NCBI GenBank assembly: GCA_021734165.1
Contig: JAIPJL010000021.1
Span: 1-35,795, forward strand
DNA length: 35,795 bases
Source of the DNA: a bacterium
Lineage (GTDB): Bacteria > Electryoneota > AABM5-125-24 > Hatepunaeales > Hatepunaeaceae
Direction: 5' to 3'
Shown here: in pieces, positions 16,472 to 24,691 of the stretch
Numbering within the stretch: position 1 is the stretch's first letter
How the letters are laid out: each line of letters begins with the position of its first letter
Program-made: the position numbers and the translations under genes
The notes under the pieces: generated by a model
What the model saw: only the letters and a program-made list of their open reading frames with translations
What the model was told of the DNA's origin: nothing
Databases searched by the model: none

Positions 16472-17296
16472 ATGAACCTGACAGTACTCATCGATGATCG
16501 AGATTATCTTGATAATGCGCTAGTAACTGAACATGGATTATCTATATTCATTGAGGAGAGTGGTTCGCGGATTCTCTTCGACACAGGACAATCTAACGCT
16601 TTCCTTGAAAATGCTTTAAAAATGGGAATAGATCTTTCCGCCTTGGACTTTATTATATTTTCACATGGACATTATGATCACATAGGCGGATTATCTCATT
16701 TACTCCGGCTCTACAATGAATCATCGACAGACAAACCAACTCTGATTGCTCATCCTTCAGCATTTCACAGTCGCAGGATAGGAGGATTTGAAGAGAAAGG
16801 AACATTATTACGTCGTAAAGATTTAGAAGAATATTTTAGGATGAAGCTTAGCAAAACGTCGATATGGTTGACTGATAAACTTGTTTATCTTGGTGAGATT
16901 GAAAGGAAGAATAACTTCGAAGCTCAAAACCCATTCGGAAGAATTATAATCAATGGCAAGGAGGAGGATGACTATCTGTTTGATGACACCGCATTAGTAT
17001 ATAGATCAAGCGAAGGACTTGTTATCATCACCGGCTGTTCTCATTCGGGAATCTGTAATATTATAGAATACGCAATTAAAGTTTGCAAAGATAATCGGAT
17101 CAGAGATGTTATTGGCGGTTTTCATTTGATAAATCCTGGTAAATCATATCTTAATAAGGTAAAAGAGACTTTAAAACGGTTGAAGCCTGCTGTGATACAT
17201 CCCTGTCATTGTACGGATGATAATTCTATTGAAGCGATCTCGGAAGGCGCTAATGTAAAATTGACCGGAGTGGGTTTAAATTTAGAGTATTATTAG
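16472..17296 (+). CDS. Metallo-beta-lactamase-fold hydrolase (COG1237 type)
   Basis: A 274-residue cytoplasmic protein with the metal motif HGHYDHIGG (His65, His67, Asp69, His70), a second-sphere 'GCSHSGICNII' near residue 190 and 'GGFHL' near 215. This is the pattern of COG1237, often annotated after the methanogen dihydropterin-ribofuranosyl-aminobenzene phosphate synthase, though most bacterial members have no proven substrate. It begins with ATG just after the permease stop. It ends with TAG, 4 bases from the end of the convergent maf gene. Confidence 0.88.
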   Translation: MNLTVLIDDRDYLDNALVTEHGLSIFIEESGSRILFDTGQSNAFLENALKMGIDLSALDFIIFSHGHYDHIGGLSHLLRLYNESSTDKPTLIAHPSAFHSRRIGGFEEKGTLLRRKDLEEYFRMKLSKTSIWLTDKLVYLGEIERKNNFEAQNPFGRIIINGKEEDDYLFDDTALVYRSSEGLVIITGCSHSGICNIIEYAIKVCKDNRIRDVIGGFHLINPGKSYLNKVKETLKRLKPAVIHPCHCTDDNSIEAISEGANVKLTGVGLNLEYY

Positions 17297-17300
17297 GAAA

Positions 17301-17897
17301 TCATTTACTTCTTTCCAGTGACCATTTTAAAAGTATTTCCCACAATTTACTGATAGGCAATCCCATCACATTAAAGAAACAACCTTCAACTCTTCTGACA
17401 AGTAGAGCACCTCTTTCCTGGATGCCATAAGCTCCGGCTTTATCCATCGGTTCACCGGAGTTGACGTAATCTTCTATCTCTGTATCCGGCAACTCCCGAA
17501 AGGATACCTTTGTTATATCATGGTCTTGATAACTCAGATTACCGATAGGATCGATAAATGATATACCAGTATGCACGAAATGAGATTTTCCGGAGAGCTT
17601 ATGCAGCATTTCAAGCGCTTCTTCAGGAGATGATGGTTTTCCCAGATGTTTACCGTCCAACTCAACCACAGTATCTGCGCCGAGCACAGCAGTTCCATTG
17701 CTTAGATTTAGAACCGATTCTGCTTTCAAGCTAGCGTTGTAAACAACCGACTCGATGAAATTGTTATGTATAGAATTTTGCTCTTGACAATCAGGCAGGA
17801 TTACTCTGAATGGAATGCCAATTTGTTTTAGGAGCATTCGGCGTCTTGGGGAAGATGAAGCAAGAACTATTTCCGGAAGAACAATCTTATCCGACAT
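17301..17897 (-). CDS. maf: Maf nucleotide pyrophosphatase
   Basis: A 198-residue Maf protein (septum-formation inhibitor family), a house-cleaning nucleoside triphosphate pyrophosphatase. The motifs are LASSSPRRRMLL (about 12-23), GADTVVELDG (about 73) and DKAGAYGIQ (about 153). The KAGAYGIQ form is typical of the dTTP/UTP-specific YhdE branch. The ATG start overlaps the end of the upstream UbiA gene by 11 bases. The final bases lie 4 bp from a convergent gene. Confidence 0.93.
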   Translation of the reverse strand: MSDKIVLPEIVLASSSPRRRMLLKQIGIPFRVILPDCQEQNSIHNNFIESVVYNASLKAESVLNLSNGTAVLGADTVVELDGKHLGKPSSPEEALEMLHKLSGKSHFVHTGISFIDPIGNLSYQDHDITKVSFRELPDTEIEDYVNSGEPMDKAGAYGIQERGALLVRRVEGCFFNVMGLPISKLWEILLKWSLERSK

Positions 17898-18735
17898 ATA
17901 ACGCCACCAAACCGCAAAGCATCAATACTTTCAAAGTCTTGCTTACGCGAACCAATCCTTCATCCTCAAGACCCCTCCAGAGTAGAAATATCATTATCAG
18001 TAAAGGCAGATCAACTATTGCTGCAACAACAATAAGATATTTGATGGTGTATATTCTCAGATAATACGGGACCATTGTAACTATAGCCAAAATAAACAGA
18101 ATTGAGGCTGCAATTCGCTGAGAAACAATCGGGCCTGACACAACCGGTAAAGTCATCACGCCCCACATTTTATCACCTTCGATATCTTCGATGTCTTTTA
18201 TAATCTCTCTGCCATTATGAATAAGAAAAGCAAAGAGCGCGGGCCACATACCACCAGTTGGATTACCACCGGCAATTGCGCCATAGATAAATGCAGCAGC
18301 GCCGCAGAAAGCAACCGTGAAATTACCAACAAGGATGCTGCGTTTCCACATTAAACTGTATAACCAGAGCATTACTGCTATACCGAAAGCAAAGATACCC
18401 AAAGTCAGGCTTAACATTATTCCGATTATAATTCCGGCAGCGGTGAGCACACTTGCCCAGGCAATTGCAAGGTTTCTATCAACTCTTTCGGAAGGTATAG
18501 GTCTATTTGGGCGATTGAATTCGTCAACATCGTCATCAAATGCATCGTTTATAGCATTGCCTCCAGCGCCTACAAGCATTGCTGCGATGGAAGCTAAGAT
18601 TAACTCAGGGCTTAAGATCATTTCCTTGCCGGCAGCGAGTATTCCACCAACCCATACCGTAAGCGCAGTTATCAGCATATTGACTGGGCGTGCCAGCTCG
18701 ATAAGACCGATTATGACTCTGATTATGTTCTTCAA
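17887..18735 (-). CDS. UbiA prenyltransferase, archaeal DGGGP synthase-like
   Basis: A 282-residue integral membrane prenyltransferase with about eight to nine helices. The first Asp-rich motif is NAINDAFDDDVDEFNRPNRPIPSERV (starting near 59), and the second is KDIEDIEGDKMWGVMTLP (near 185). 'N-PNRPIPS-R' and 'REIIKDIEDIEGD' are the form seen in digeranylgeranylglyceryl phosphate synthases, which add the second prenyl chain in archaeal-type ether lipids; FCB bacteria have been proposed to carry such genes. Quinone-pathway or chlorophyll synthase-like enzymes are alternatives. It starts with TTG one base after the rsmE stop, behind GGAAA, and overlaps maf. Confidence 0.85.
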   Translation of the reverse strand: MKNIIRVIIGLIELARPVNMLITALTVWVGGILAAGKEMILSPELILASIAAMLVGAGGNAINDAFDDDVDEFNRPNRPIPSERVDRNLAIAWASVLTAAGIIIGIMLSLTLGIFAFGIAVMLWLYSLMWKRSILVGNFTVAFCGAAAFIYGAIAGGNPTGGMWPALFAFLIHNGREIIKDIEDIEGDKMWGVMTLPVVSGPIVSQRIAASILFILAIVTMVPYYLRIYTIKYLIVVAAIVDLPLLIMIFLLWRGLEDEGLVRVSKTLKVLMLCGLVALYVG

Positions 18736-18736
18736 T

Positions 18737-19495
18737 TTATTTCCATTCCACTATATCGTTAAGTTGTCCCAGTATAACCGTAGTCGCCGTTTCAGTTCGC
18801 AAGGGTCTTTTTCCAAAACTAACTATTCTAATTGATCTACTTGTTAATAACTCAATTTCATTATCTGAGAAACCACCCTCAGGACCCACCAGAACCGTAA
18901 CATGTGTTGATCTTAAAATCGTTTCTTTTAGCTTTGCAAAATGTATTGAATTAATACCATTATCCAAAGCAAATATCGTCATCTTATTACTTTTATCTGA
19001 AATTAGTTTACCGGAATAAGGTGTATCAATAAAATCCGACAGCTTAATAGGTTCAGTGATGCTCATTAATCTTAAACGTCGTGATTGTTTAGCTGAAGCT
19101 ATAGCTATGCTTTGCCACCTTTCAATTTTATTTTTTCCCGGTTCCACGACACTAAAATCTGTTAGAAGCGGAATAAAAACGTCCGCTCCCAATTCAGAGC
19201 ATTTTTCAATTGCCCAATCCATACGCTGACCTTTGATAACTCCAACAGCAATACTGATATGTGTGTTTCGCGCTACTTCCGACGGAAGTGGTTCTATAAT
19301 CCGACATTGAATACCATGATTTCCAATTGAAGTAATTTCAGCGAGCCATCCGTCGCCTCTACCGTTAAAACCCGTAATTTTGAATCCGGGTTGTGCGCGT
19401 AATACACGTCTAAGGTGAGCTGCTTCACTGCCTGTAATTCGCAGAGTAGAGCCTTTAATGTCCTCTTCAGCAATAATGAATGGATTACGAGGCAA
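18737..19495 (-). CDS. rsmE: 16S rRNA m3U1498 methyltransferase RsmE
   Basis: A 252-residue SPOUT-class methyltransferase. The N-terminal PUA-like part holds 'GSEAAHLRRVLR'. The C-terminal knot carries VLVGPEGGFSDNEIELL and SFGKRPLRTETATT, the SAM-binding motifs of RsmE. It methylates U1498 of 16S rRNA. The start is a TTG immediately following the stop of the BamA-like gene; 'MPRNPF' matches the usual N-terminus, so the TTG is credible. Confidence 0.94.
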   Translation of the reverse strand: MPRNPFIIAEEDIKGSTLRITGSEAAHLRRVLRAQPGFKITGFNGRGDGWLAEITSIGNHGIQCRIIEPLPSEVARNTHISIAVGVIKGQRMDWAIEKCSELGADVFIPLLTDFSVVEPGKNKIERWQSIAIASAKQSRRLRLMSITEPIKLSDFIDTPYSGKLISDKSNKMTIFALDNGINSIHFAKLKETILRSTHVTVLVGPEGGFSDNEIELLTSRSIRIVSFGKRPLRTETATTVILGQLNDIVEWK

Positions 19496-20812
19496 TTAGA
19501 AAGTCACTCCTGTTCTGAATGTCAGTGACGGCTGATCTAATCTATCAGTAGGTGTCCAACCCACCAAAAAGTGGATCGTTTTTATAAACGGAACCTGCAT
19601 CTGAAAACCACCCCCCCACGCAGTCAGATTCTCATCAAATCCTGCTTCGGAAGCTGCATGAAAACCTATATCGCCAAATATCACACCTTCGAGACTTACC
19701 CCAAGGTTACGTAAATATATTCCTGCAAAGGGAATTTGCGCAAAACTAAAATAACGCATCTTTAAAATGTTAAAACGCATTTCCATGTTTAATCCCAGAG
19801 CAGTTCCTTTTGGAAATTCGTATATCTTACCTGCTCTCATATATCTGCGATGTACAACAATTCTTTTATGGAAAGGGAGTCTGTTTTGCGCTGCAAGCCC
19901 CCAGATTCGTCCAGCTAAAATCAAATTATTTGCTTCAGAGTAACCTCTAAGATCGATCTGCTCTAAGAAAAAACCTTGCGGAACATCCACAACCCGATTA
20001 CCGGAGATTTCACAAAGCGTATAAATACCTGATGATGGATAATACTGATAGTCGCGCAGGTCATTTTCAAGCATCAATTTAACCGAAGCAATTCGGTCGG
20101 TAGAACCTCTGGTCAATGTATAAGATTCCGATTCGCATTCTGTATCCTCCCATTGCAGTTCAAAATGCAAAGACTGCCTCGAATGTCCCAGACGGTGGCG
20201 AAAGCCAACAATATAACGCTGTGAGTAAGCGCGATAATAATCATCTAATGGATCTAAAACCTCATTATCAGCGAAATAAACAGAACTTTTTAAACCGTAC
20301 TTGCCACCGTAGCTGTACCATAAATCATCATAATTTACATAAATGCCTCTTCGATAACCATTCCAGTAAAACCCACTCAACCGGATGCCGAGTCCTCTGA
20401 TATTTGTGTGGTATAATCCTAATCCGAGATAATTAAAATCGGGATCATTAGGATTATAGTCGCCGAAAACAAATGGATATATGTAAAACGGTTCGCTAAC
20501 TTCAACCTGAAGGACCGCTCTGTCGGCGTCAGAAACAAGCGATAATTGTACCCGGTTGAATAGGCCAAGGGACTCGATGTTCTTCTGATCTAACGCTAAT
20601 GCTTCCGGAGTTGCAATCATGCCGGGCTTAAGTATCATCTCGTGAATTATAAGTTCACTTGATGTAATTTGATTACCGGTGACTTCAATTGCATATATCG
20701 TTGGGGCATTCTTAGAGCTGTCTTTAGATGCTGCTGCAATGAGTCCTGTATTTTGAAAGAACAGAATCAGGCAGAGGGCATACACATTTTGAAACATGAT
20801 CTTACAGATCAC
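19496..20812 (-). CDS. BamA/TamA-like outer-membrane protein with one POTRA domain
   Basis: A 438-residue protein with a signal peptide (about 1-29), one POTRA-like domain (about 38-112, 'IYAIEVTGNQITSSELIIHEM-LKPG---T---L--D---I--LGLFNRV-L') and a C-terminal beta-barrel rich in aromatic residues, ending in Phe ('LTFRTGVTF'). It is much shorter than BamA (five POTRAs, ~800 residues), so it is a specialised Omp85-type protein rather than BamA itself. The start is GTG at 20812 (AAAGG five bases before) or ATG at 20797. A perfect inverted repeat (tgatct-tac-agatca, 20797-20811) covers both starts. It is followed immediately by rsmE. Confidence 0.8.
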   Translation of the reverse strand: MICKIMFQNVYALCLILFFQNTGLIAAASKDSSKNAPTIYAIEVTGNQITSSELIIHEMILKPGMIATPEALALDQKNIESLGLFNRVQLSLVSDADRAVLQVEVSEPFYIYPFVFGDYNPNDPDFNYLGLGLYHTNIRGLGIRLSGFYWNGYRRGIYVNYDDLWYSYGGKYGLKSSVYFADNEVLDPLDDYYRAYSQRYIVGFRHRLGHSRQSLHFELQWEDTECESESYTLTRGSTDRIASVKLMLENDLRDYQYYPSSGIYTLCEISGNRVVDVPQGFFLEQIDLRGYSEANNLILAGRIWGLAAQNRLPFHKRIVVHRRYMRAGKIYEFPKGTALGLNMEMRFNILKMRYFSFAQIPFAGIYLRNLGVSLEGVIFGDIGFHAASEAGFDENLTAWGGGFQMQVPFIKTIHFLVGWTPTDRLDQPSLTFRTGVTF

Positions 20813-20853
20813 AAAAACCTTTCATAAAACCAAATTTAACCAGTTGCATGATG

Positions 20854-20881
20854 TATATAACAATATCCATCTTAAGTACAA
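20854..20881 (-). promoter_or_regulatory. Possible promoter for the BamA-like gene
   Basis: On the minus strand, TTGTAC (20881-20876) and TATATA (20859-20854) are separated by 16 bases, about 45 bases before the start codon. This would allow expression independent of the long gene upstream. Confidence 0.35.
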
Positions 20882-20892
20882 AAATTAACACT

Positions 20893-22824
20893 CTAAAACG
20901 TCCAAGTCAAGCAGCAATTTATTTCCGGTAAGTTATAGGAACCGCGGAATCTATCATTTACATGCAGCACACTGCTGGTTGTGATAACTTTAAATCCGGA
21001 TGATGGATTTGAGTTCAAAAATAGTACAGGTCCATGAGATTTAACCGATTCTCTGCTGATTTTCGAGTCATTTGCCTGATGCTGCCAACTGTATCTGTGA
21101 TGAATTTCCCAGCCGAGGCCGAGCGAAAAACTTTTTTGATGATAAACCGGAATTAATTTACTTGATAAACTGTATCCGTCTTCAGATACATCCTCTTTCC
21201 ATTCTGTCCAACTGAACCTGCCATGTTCGTCGAGTATTATGGAATTACTGTATTCAAGGCGAAAATGTTTGCTTAAATCAATAGAGAGCGAATCTTCAGC
21301 AGAAAAAAAACGATAAACACGACTCATGTCTGTATCGGATACCGGAAAATCATAAACCGTATAGGTAGATACCACTGCAAAACGACAGTTATTTCTGAAT
21401 GTTTTACGTTGCCAGGGAAGTTCACAAGATAGTGAGAAAGCGCGTGTCCAACGGTTTTCAGAGCTGCGTTTAGCATGGATATAAACCAGATGGTTAAGGT
21501 TTGTTTCGATACCAAAAAGAAGTCCAAGTTCAGACGTCAGTTTTTTGGCGCCACTGAAACTAATTAAATAGCGCAGCTCATCTCTATCATTAAAGTCATT
21601 AACATCGGGCGTTTCATATCGGTATTTTATTACACGGGCATTAACATTAGCGCTGTCCAGAAAAGTTTCCTTGGTTTCGGATTCAAGACGTATGAAATTC
21701 CTTCGTCCTTGTGCAATTGCTTCATCATATCGTTGTTCCTGAATATCGATTCCTGTGCTTAATCCGGTTCTAATACCGGAAAATTCAACGCTTGTACCGA
21801 TTTCATTCTGCCAAGTGAATTCACGATCTTTGTATTCCCTGAATAGACCTGTATGTGAAGTGACCTGGTTTGATACGTTTGAGTCCCAACTGACCTGAAG
21901 AGGCGCTTCTGTATCGTTGATAAGGTGATTTGAAAGGCTGAAGGATTCATCTCTACGATGACCGCGGTTTCCCGAATTCAAATCATATTCACCGCGTTGA
22001 TTTCGTTTAAAAGACAACTCATAGGCGTCTAATCCTTCGGTTAAAAAACTGTATTCGCCAATTAAATCAGCAGATAAACCATGCTCTGATCCGGATCTAA
22101 GACGTTCATACCATCCGTCAGCATTCAAAGACGTCTCATGCAATTTATGGTTGACCCCAAACTCAAGATGGCAGCCGTTATCACTGATATTTCTCCGACG
22201 ATCAAAAAGTGGACCGACGGCGCATTCTACACTGCCTTCATCGCTGTAACTGTATTTAATACCTTGCGTTAAATAATATGTGCTGATGTCAGTGGTTAAA
22301 GCGGAAAAACTGCTGCCTGTATAGGATTTACGCATATCAGAATTCTGTGGTATTTCAGGTGAAGGGGCAGCGAAATATATATTTCGGGAACTGCCGGGAT
22401 CATAGAAACGTTTCAAAGAAGTGTTTGTTAGTAAAATAAATTTGTTATCTAATGGATGATAATACTCGAATACTAAAGTTTGATCGAGCTTCCACTGTCT
22501 GCTGTATCCGGAGATCTGATGAACTTTAAGGCTTATTGCCTCATTGCAGGTCATAAATCTTCCATTTGTAAAGTTCGAACGGAATCTCAAACGACTTTCG
22601 ACCAAGTCATTATCGAGACCTTTATTAAAAGTCGTTATAAGTGTGTTTAAATTTGTTGATGATTGCAAAGGAGTTGCGGTTGACAGCAAAACAGCGGTTA
22701 TGATGAATAAATAAAGAAGAAGTAATGTCCTATCTATAGAACAATAAAGGAAAACAAGACTTACAGAGTCTTTCAATAATTTTACACCAATTTCAATTTC
22801 ATGCTGTATCAGTTTCATCATCAA
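20893..22824 (-). CDS. Unrecognised large outer-membrane-like protein
   Basis: Up to 643 residues; I do not recognise the family. A hydrophobic segment at about 31-50 (TLLLLYLFIITAVLLSTATP) looks like an export signal, so the true start is probably inside the open frame. Candidates are the TTG/ATG/ATG run at 22824-22816 and a TTG at residue 18. The rest has alternating hydrophobic and polar residues, many Tyr, Trp, Arg and Asp, repeated 'W------S--F-YSNS' type strands and a terminal Phe (CCLTWTF), as in beta-barrels. It lies between DUF502 (which it overlaps) and a BamA-like gene, suggesting an envelope role. The barrel is inferred from composition. Confidence 0.65.
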   Translation of the reverse strand: MMMKLIQHEIEIGVKLLKDSVSLVFLYCSIDRTLLLLYLFIITAVLLSTATPLQSSTNLNTLITTFNKGLDNDLVESRLRFRSNFTNGRFMTCNEAISLKVHQISGYSRQWKLDQTLVFEYYHPLDNKFILLTNTSLKRFYDPGSSRNIYFAAPSPEIPQNSDMRKSYTGSSFSALTTDISTYYLTQGIKYSYSDEGSVECAVGPLFDRRRNISDNGCHLEFGVNHKLHETSLNADGWYERLRSGSEHGLSADLIGEYSFLTEGLDAYELSFKRNQRGEYDLNSGNRGHRRDESFSLSNHLINDTEAPLQVSWDSNVSNQVTSHTGLFREYKDREFTWQNEIGTSVEFSGIRTGLSTGIDIQEQRYDEAIAQGRRNFIRLESETKETFLDSANVNARVIKYRYETPDVNDFNDRDELRYLISFSGAKKLTSELGLLFGIETNLNHLVYIHAKRSSENRWTRAFSLSCELPWQRKTFRNNCRFAVVSTYTVYDFPVSDTDMSRVYRFFSAEDSLSIDLSKHFRLEYSNSIILDEHGRFSWTEWKEDVSEDGYSLSSKLIPVYHQKSFSLGLGWEIHHRYSWQHQANDSKISRESVKSHGPVLFLNSNPSSGFKVITTSSVLHVNDRFRGSYNLPEINCCLTWTF

Positions 22825-23473
22825 GTGCGCTGATTGTTCCGCCGGATATTATCAGTTTAAGCGCTTCCTCAACATTGATATTAAGTTCAATAATTTCACT
22901 TTTGGGAACATAGAGCAGGAAACCTGATGTAGGATTTGGTGTCGTCGGCAGGAATACACTTATAGAATCTTCCGGTAGAAATTCCTGAATATGACCACAT
23001 TTCTCCGATGTCATTATTGCAATGGAGTAAATTCCTTTACGAGGATATTCGATAAGCACAGCCTTCTTAAATACTTCACGTTTGCCGGAGAAAATTGCAG
23101 CGCTGATTTGTTCTATAGCATAATAAATACGATTAACCATAGGCACATTACGCATGAGCAGTTTTAGTCTTTTAAGCAGCCACTGTCCAAAAACGTTATG
23201 TGCGGCAAATCCAACAATAAATAATAGAATTAATAAAGCAATAAAACCGATACCGGGAATAAAATGCTTCCCAAAGAAACTTATGCCAAGAACATCACGC
23301 AATATCAGGTTAATGCCATCTCCAAGCAATCCGTCAAGAAAAATAAAGCTCTTCCAGAGCAGGAAGATCGTAATGACAAGTGGAGCAAGCGCGAGGAAGC
23401 CTGTTACAAGATATTTACGGTATAATCTCCAGCCGGTTGTTTTGTCATGGAAAGGTGTTTGATTAATATTCAT
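22799..23473 (-). CDS. DUF502 membrane protein
   Basis: A 224-residue protein with two membrane helices (about 21-45 and 72-93) and a soluble C-terminal domain carrying the hallmark PTTPNPTSGFLL (about 175-187). DUF502 proteins are widespread in bacteria and plants (LIKE-COV) and have no settled biochemical role. It starts with ATG five bases after the stop of the sbcD-like gene, so it belongs to the same transcription unit. It ends in an acidic tail and overlaps the following gene by up to 26 bases. Confidence 0.92.
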   Translation of the reverse strand: MNINQTPFHDKTTGWRLYRKYLVTGFLALAPLVITIFLLWKSFIFLDGLLGDGINLILRDVLGISFFGKHFIPGIGFIALLILLFIVGFAAHNVFGQWLLKRLKLLMRNVPMVNRIYYAIEQISAAIFSGKREVFKKAVLIEYPRKGIYSIAIMTSEKCGHIQEFLPEDSISVFLPTTPNPTSGFLLYVPKSEIIELNINVEEALKLIISGGTISALDDETDTA

Positions 23474-23478
23474 ATCAC

Positions 23479-24690
23479 TTATCTCGGCATGATCTGACGA
23501 CCATTAAGCGCATCCAAACCATAGAAGAGCGCATTTCTAAGTTTGATTACTTGATATTCATCACCTCGTGCTTCAGCAGTGGAAATCAACTCCATAAGTC
23601 TGGTACTGAAAGCGCCTTCTGTGGTTATTTTTTTTAAATCGTCAATTTCATCCAAACACCATTCAGGTTGAACAGAAGATGTATCAATTGTTAGTTGGAA
23701 ACAGCTATCATTAAGAAAATCCTCATCAAATTCAATTCTGCTTCCTTGTGGGAAGCTACCGCTAAGGTTAACCAATGCCATATCCTGTTTCCTGACGTCT
23801 TTTTTTTGTAACGCTTCTGAAATCTTCGCTTCGAGTGCCTGAATATGCGAAATGCCGGTAATATCAAGATTAATTCGGTGATTACGACGAGGATCAAGTT
23901 CGATATGTTCCAGATCAGAATCTTGCATTCCATCAGCATGAATTGTTCCTAATAAACCGCCATGAATACCTGTTTCAGATGCTGATAATGCGATTGGTGA
24001 ACCAGGGTAAGCGGCTCTTATTTTTCCGGTTTTGTCCTTAAGAGTTGAATGGTTATGGTAGTGACCAAGCGCTGTATAGCTGTAGGGCTGTGCAAGCAGC
24101 TCTGCATCGCTGAAAGGCATGGTTATCAATTTACCTTCAGTGTGAAAACCTTCTCTTGAACCATGAAAGATACATATTTGTATTTCTGCGTCAGGTGGTT
24201 TAATAATCTCGCGGAGTTTTTTTGTTTTAACGGATTGATTTGAATGATAAGCAATCCCCGTAATTACAACACTTGGAAGCTCCGACAACTCAAGGTGTGT
24301 AAAATCATAGCTGTTAACAATAGTGACATTATCTGGCCAGCGCCTGCCTGCAGTCACTTGCGTGATCTCATTAGAATAATGACTGCTGACGGAATAGTAG
24401 TCATGATTGCCAGGCGAGATTACCACAGGAATTCCTGCATTTCCTAAAACTTCAAACATAAAAGCTACGATAGCGCCGGTAAGTCCCTCTTCTTCATAGA
24501 GATCACCTGCAATAAGAATCAGATCAACCTTTTCATTCTGAGCGATTTCGATTGCTTTTATAAGGGCATCCTGTTGATCGCGGACTCGTTTTCTGGCTTT
24601 TTCGTATGGCAGTTTCAGTTTGCCTCCAAGGAATGATCTGCCGAGATGAAGATCTGCTAAATGGAGGAATTTAATTTGATTGCGTGGCAT
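23479..24690 (-). CDS. SbcD/Mre11-type exonuclease (YhaO-like)
   Basis: A 403-residue DNA repair nuclease of the calcineurin phosphoesterase superfamily. Metal ligands are Asp13 and His15 (DLHLG), Asp63 (GDLYEE), Asn95-His96-Asp97 (GNHD), the 'FHGSREG' His near 178 and 'ALGHYHNH' near 216. It pairs with the ATPase encoded just upstream (1-base gap). Length and partner resemble Bacillus YhaO/YhaN and the SbcDC complex, which open and degrade blocked DNA ends. The C-terminal 150 residues form the partner-binding and capping region, which is poorly conserved. Confidence 0.9.
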   Translation of the reverse strand: MPRNQIKFLHLADLHLGRSFLGGKLKLPYEKARKRVRDQQDALIKAIEIAQNEKVDLILIAGDLYEEEGLTGAIVAFMFEVLGNAGIPVVISPGNHDYYSVSSHYSNEITQVTAGRRWPDNVTIVNSYDFTHLELSELPSVVITGIAYHSNQSVKTKKLREIIKPPDAEIQICIFHGSREGFHTEGKLITMPFSDAELLAQPYSYTALGHYHNHSTLKDKTGKIRAAYPGSPIALSASETGIHGGLLGTIHADGMQDSDLEHIELDPRRNHRINLDITGISHIQALEAKISEALQKKDVRKQDMALVNLSGSFPQGSRIEFDEDFLNDSCFQLTIDTSSVQPEWCLDEIDDLKKITTEGAFSTRLMELISTAEARGDEYQVIKLRNALFYGLDALNGRQIMPR

Positions 24691-24691
24691 T

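Noticed and set aside
18317-18835. 172-residue plus-strand open frame opposite UbiA and rsmE
   Set aside because: Antisense shadow of two well-identified genes; Ile/Ser-rich translation without motifs.
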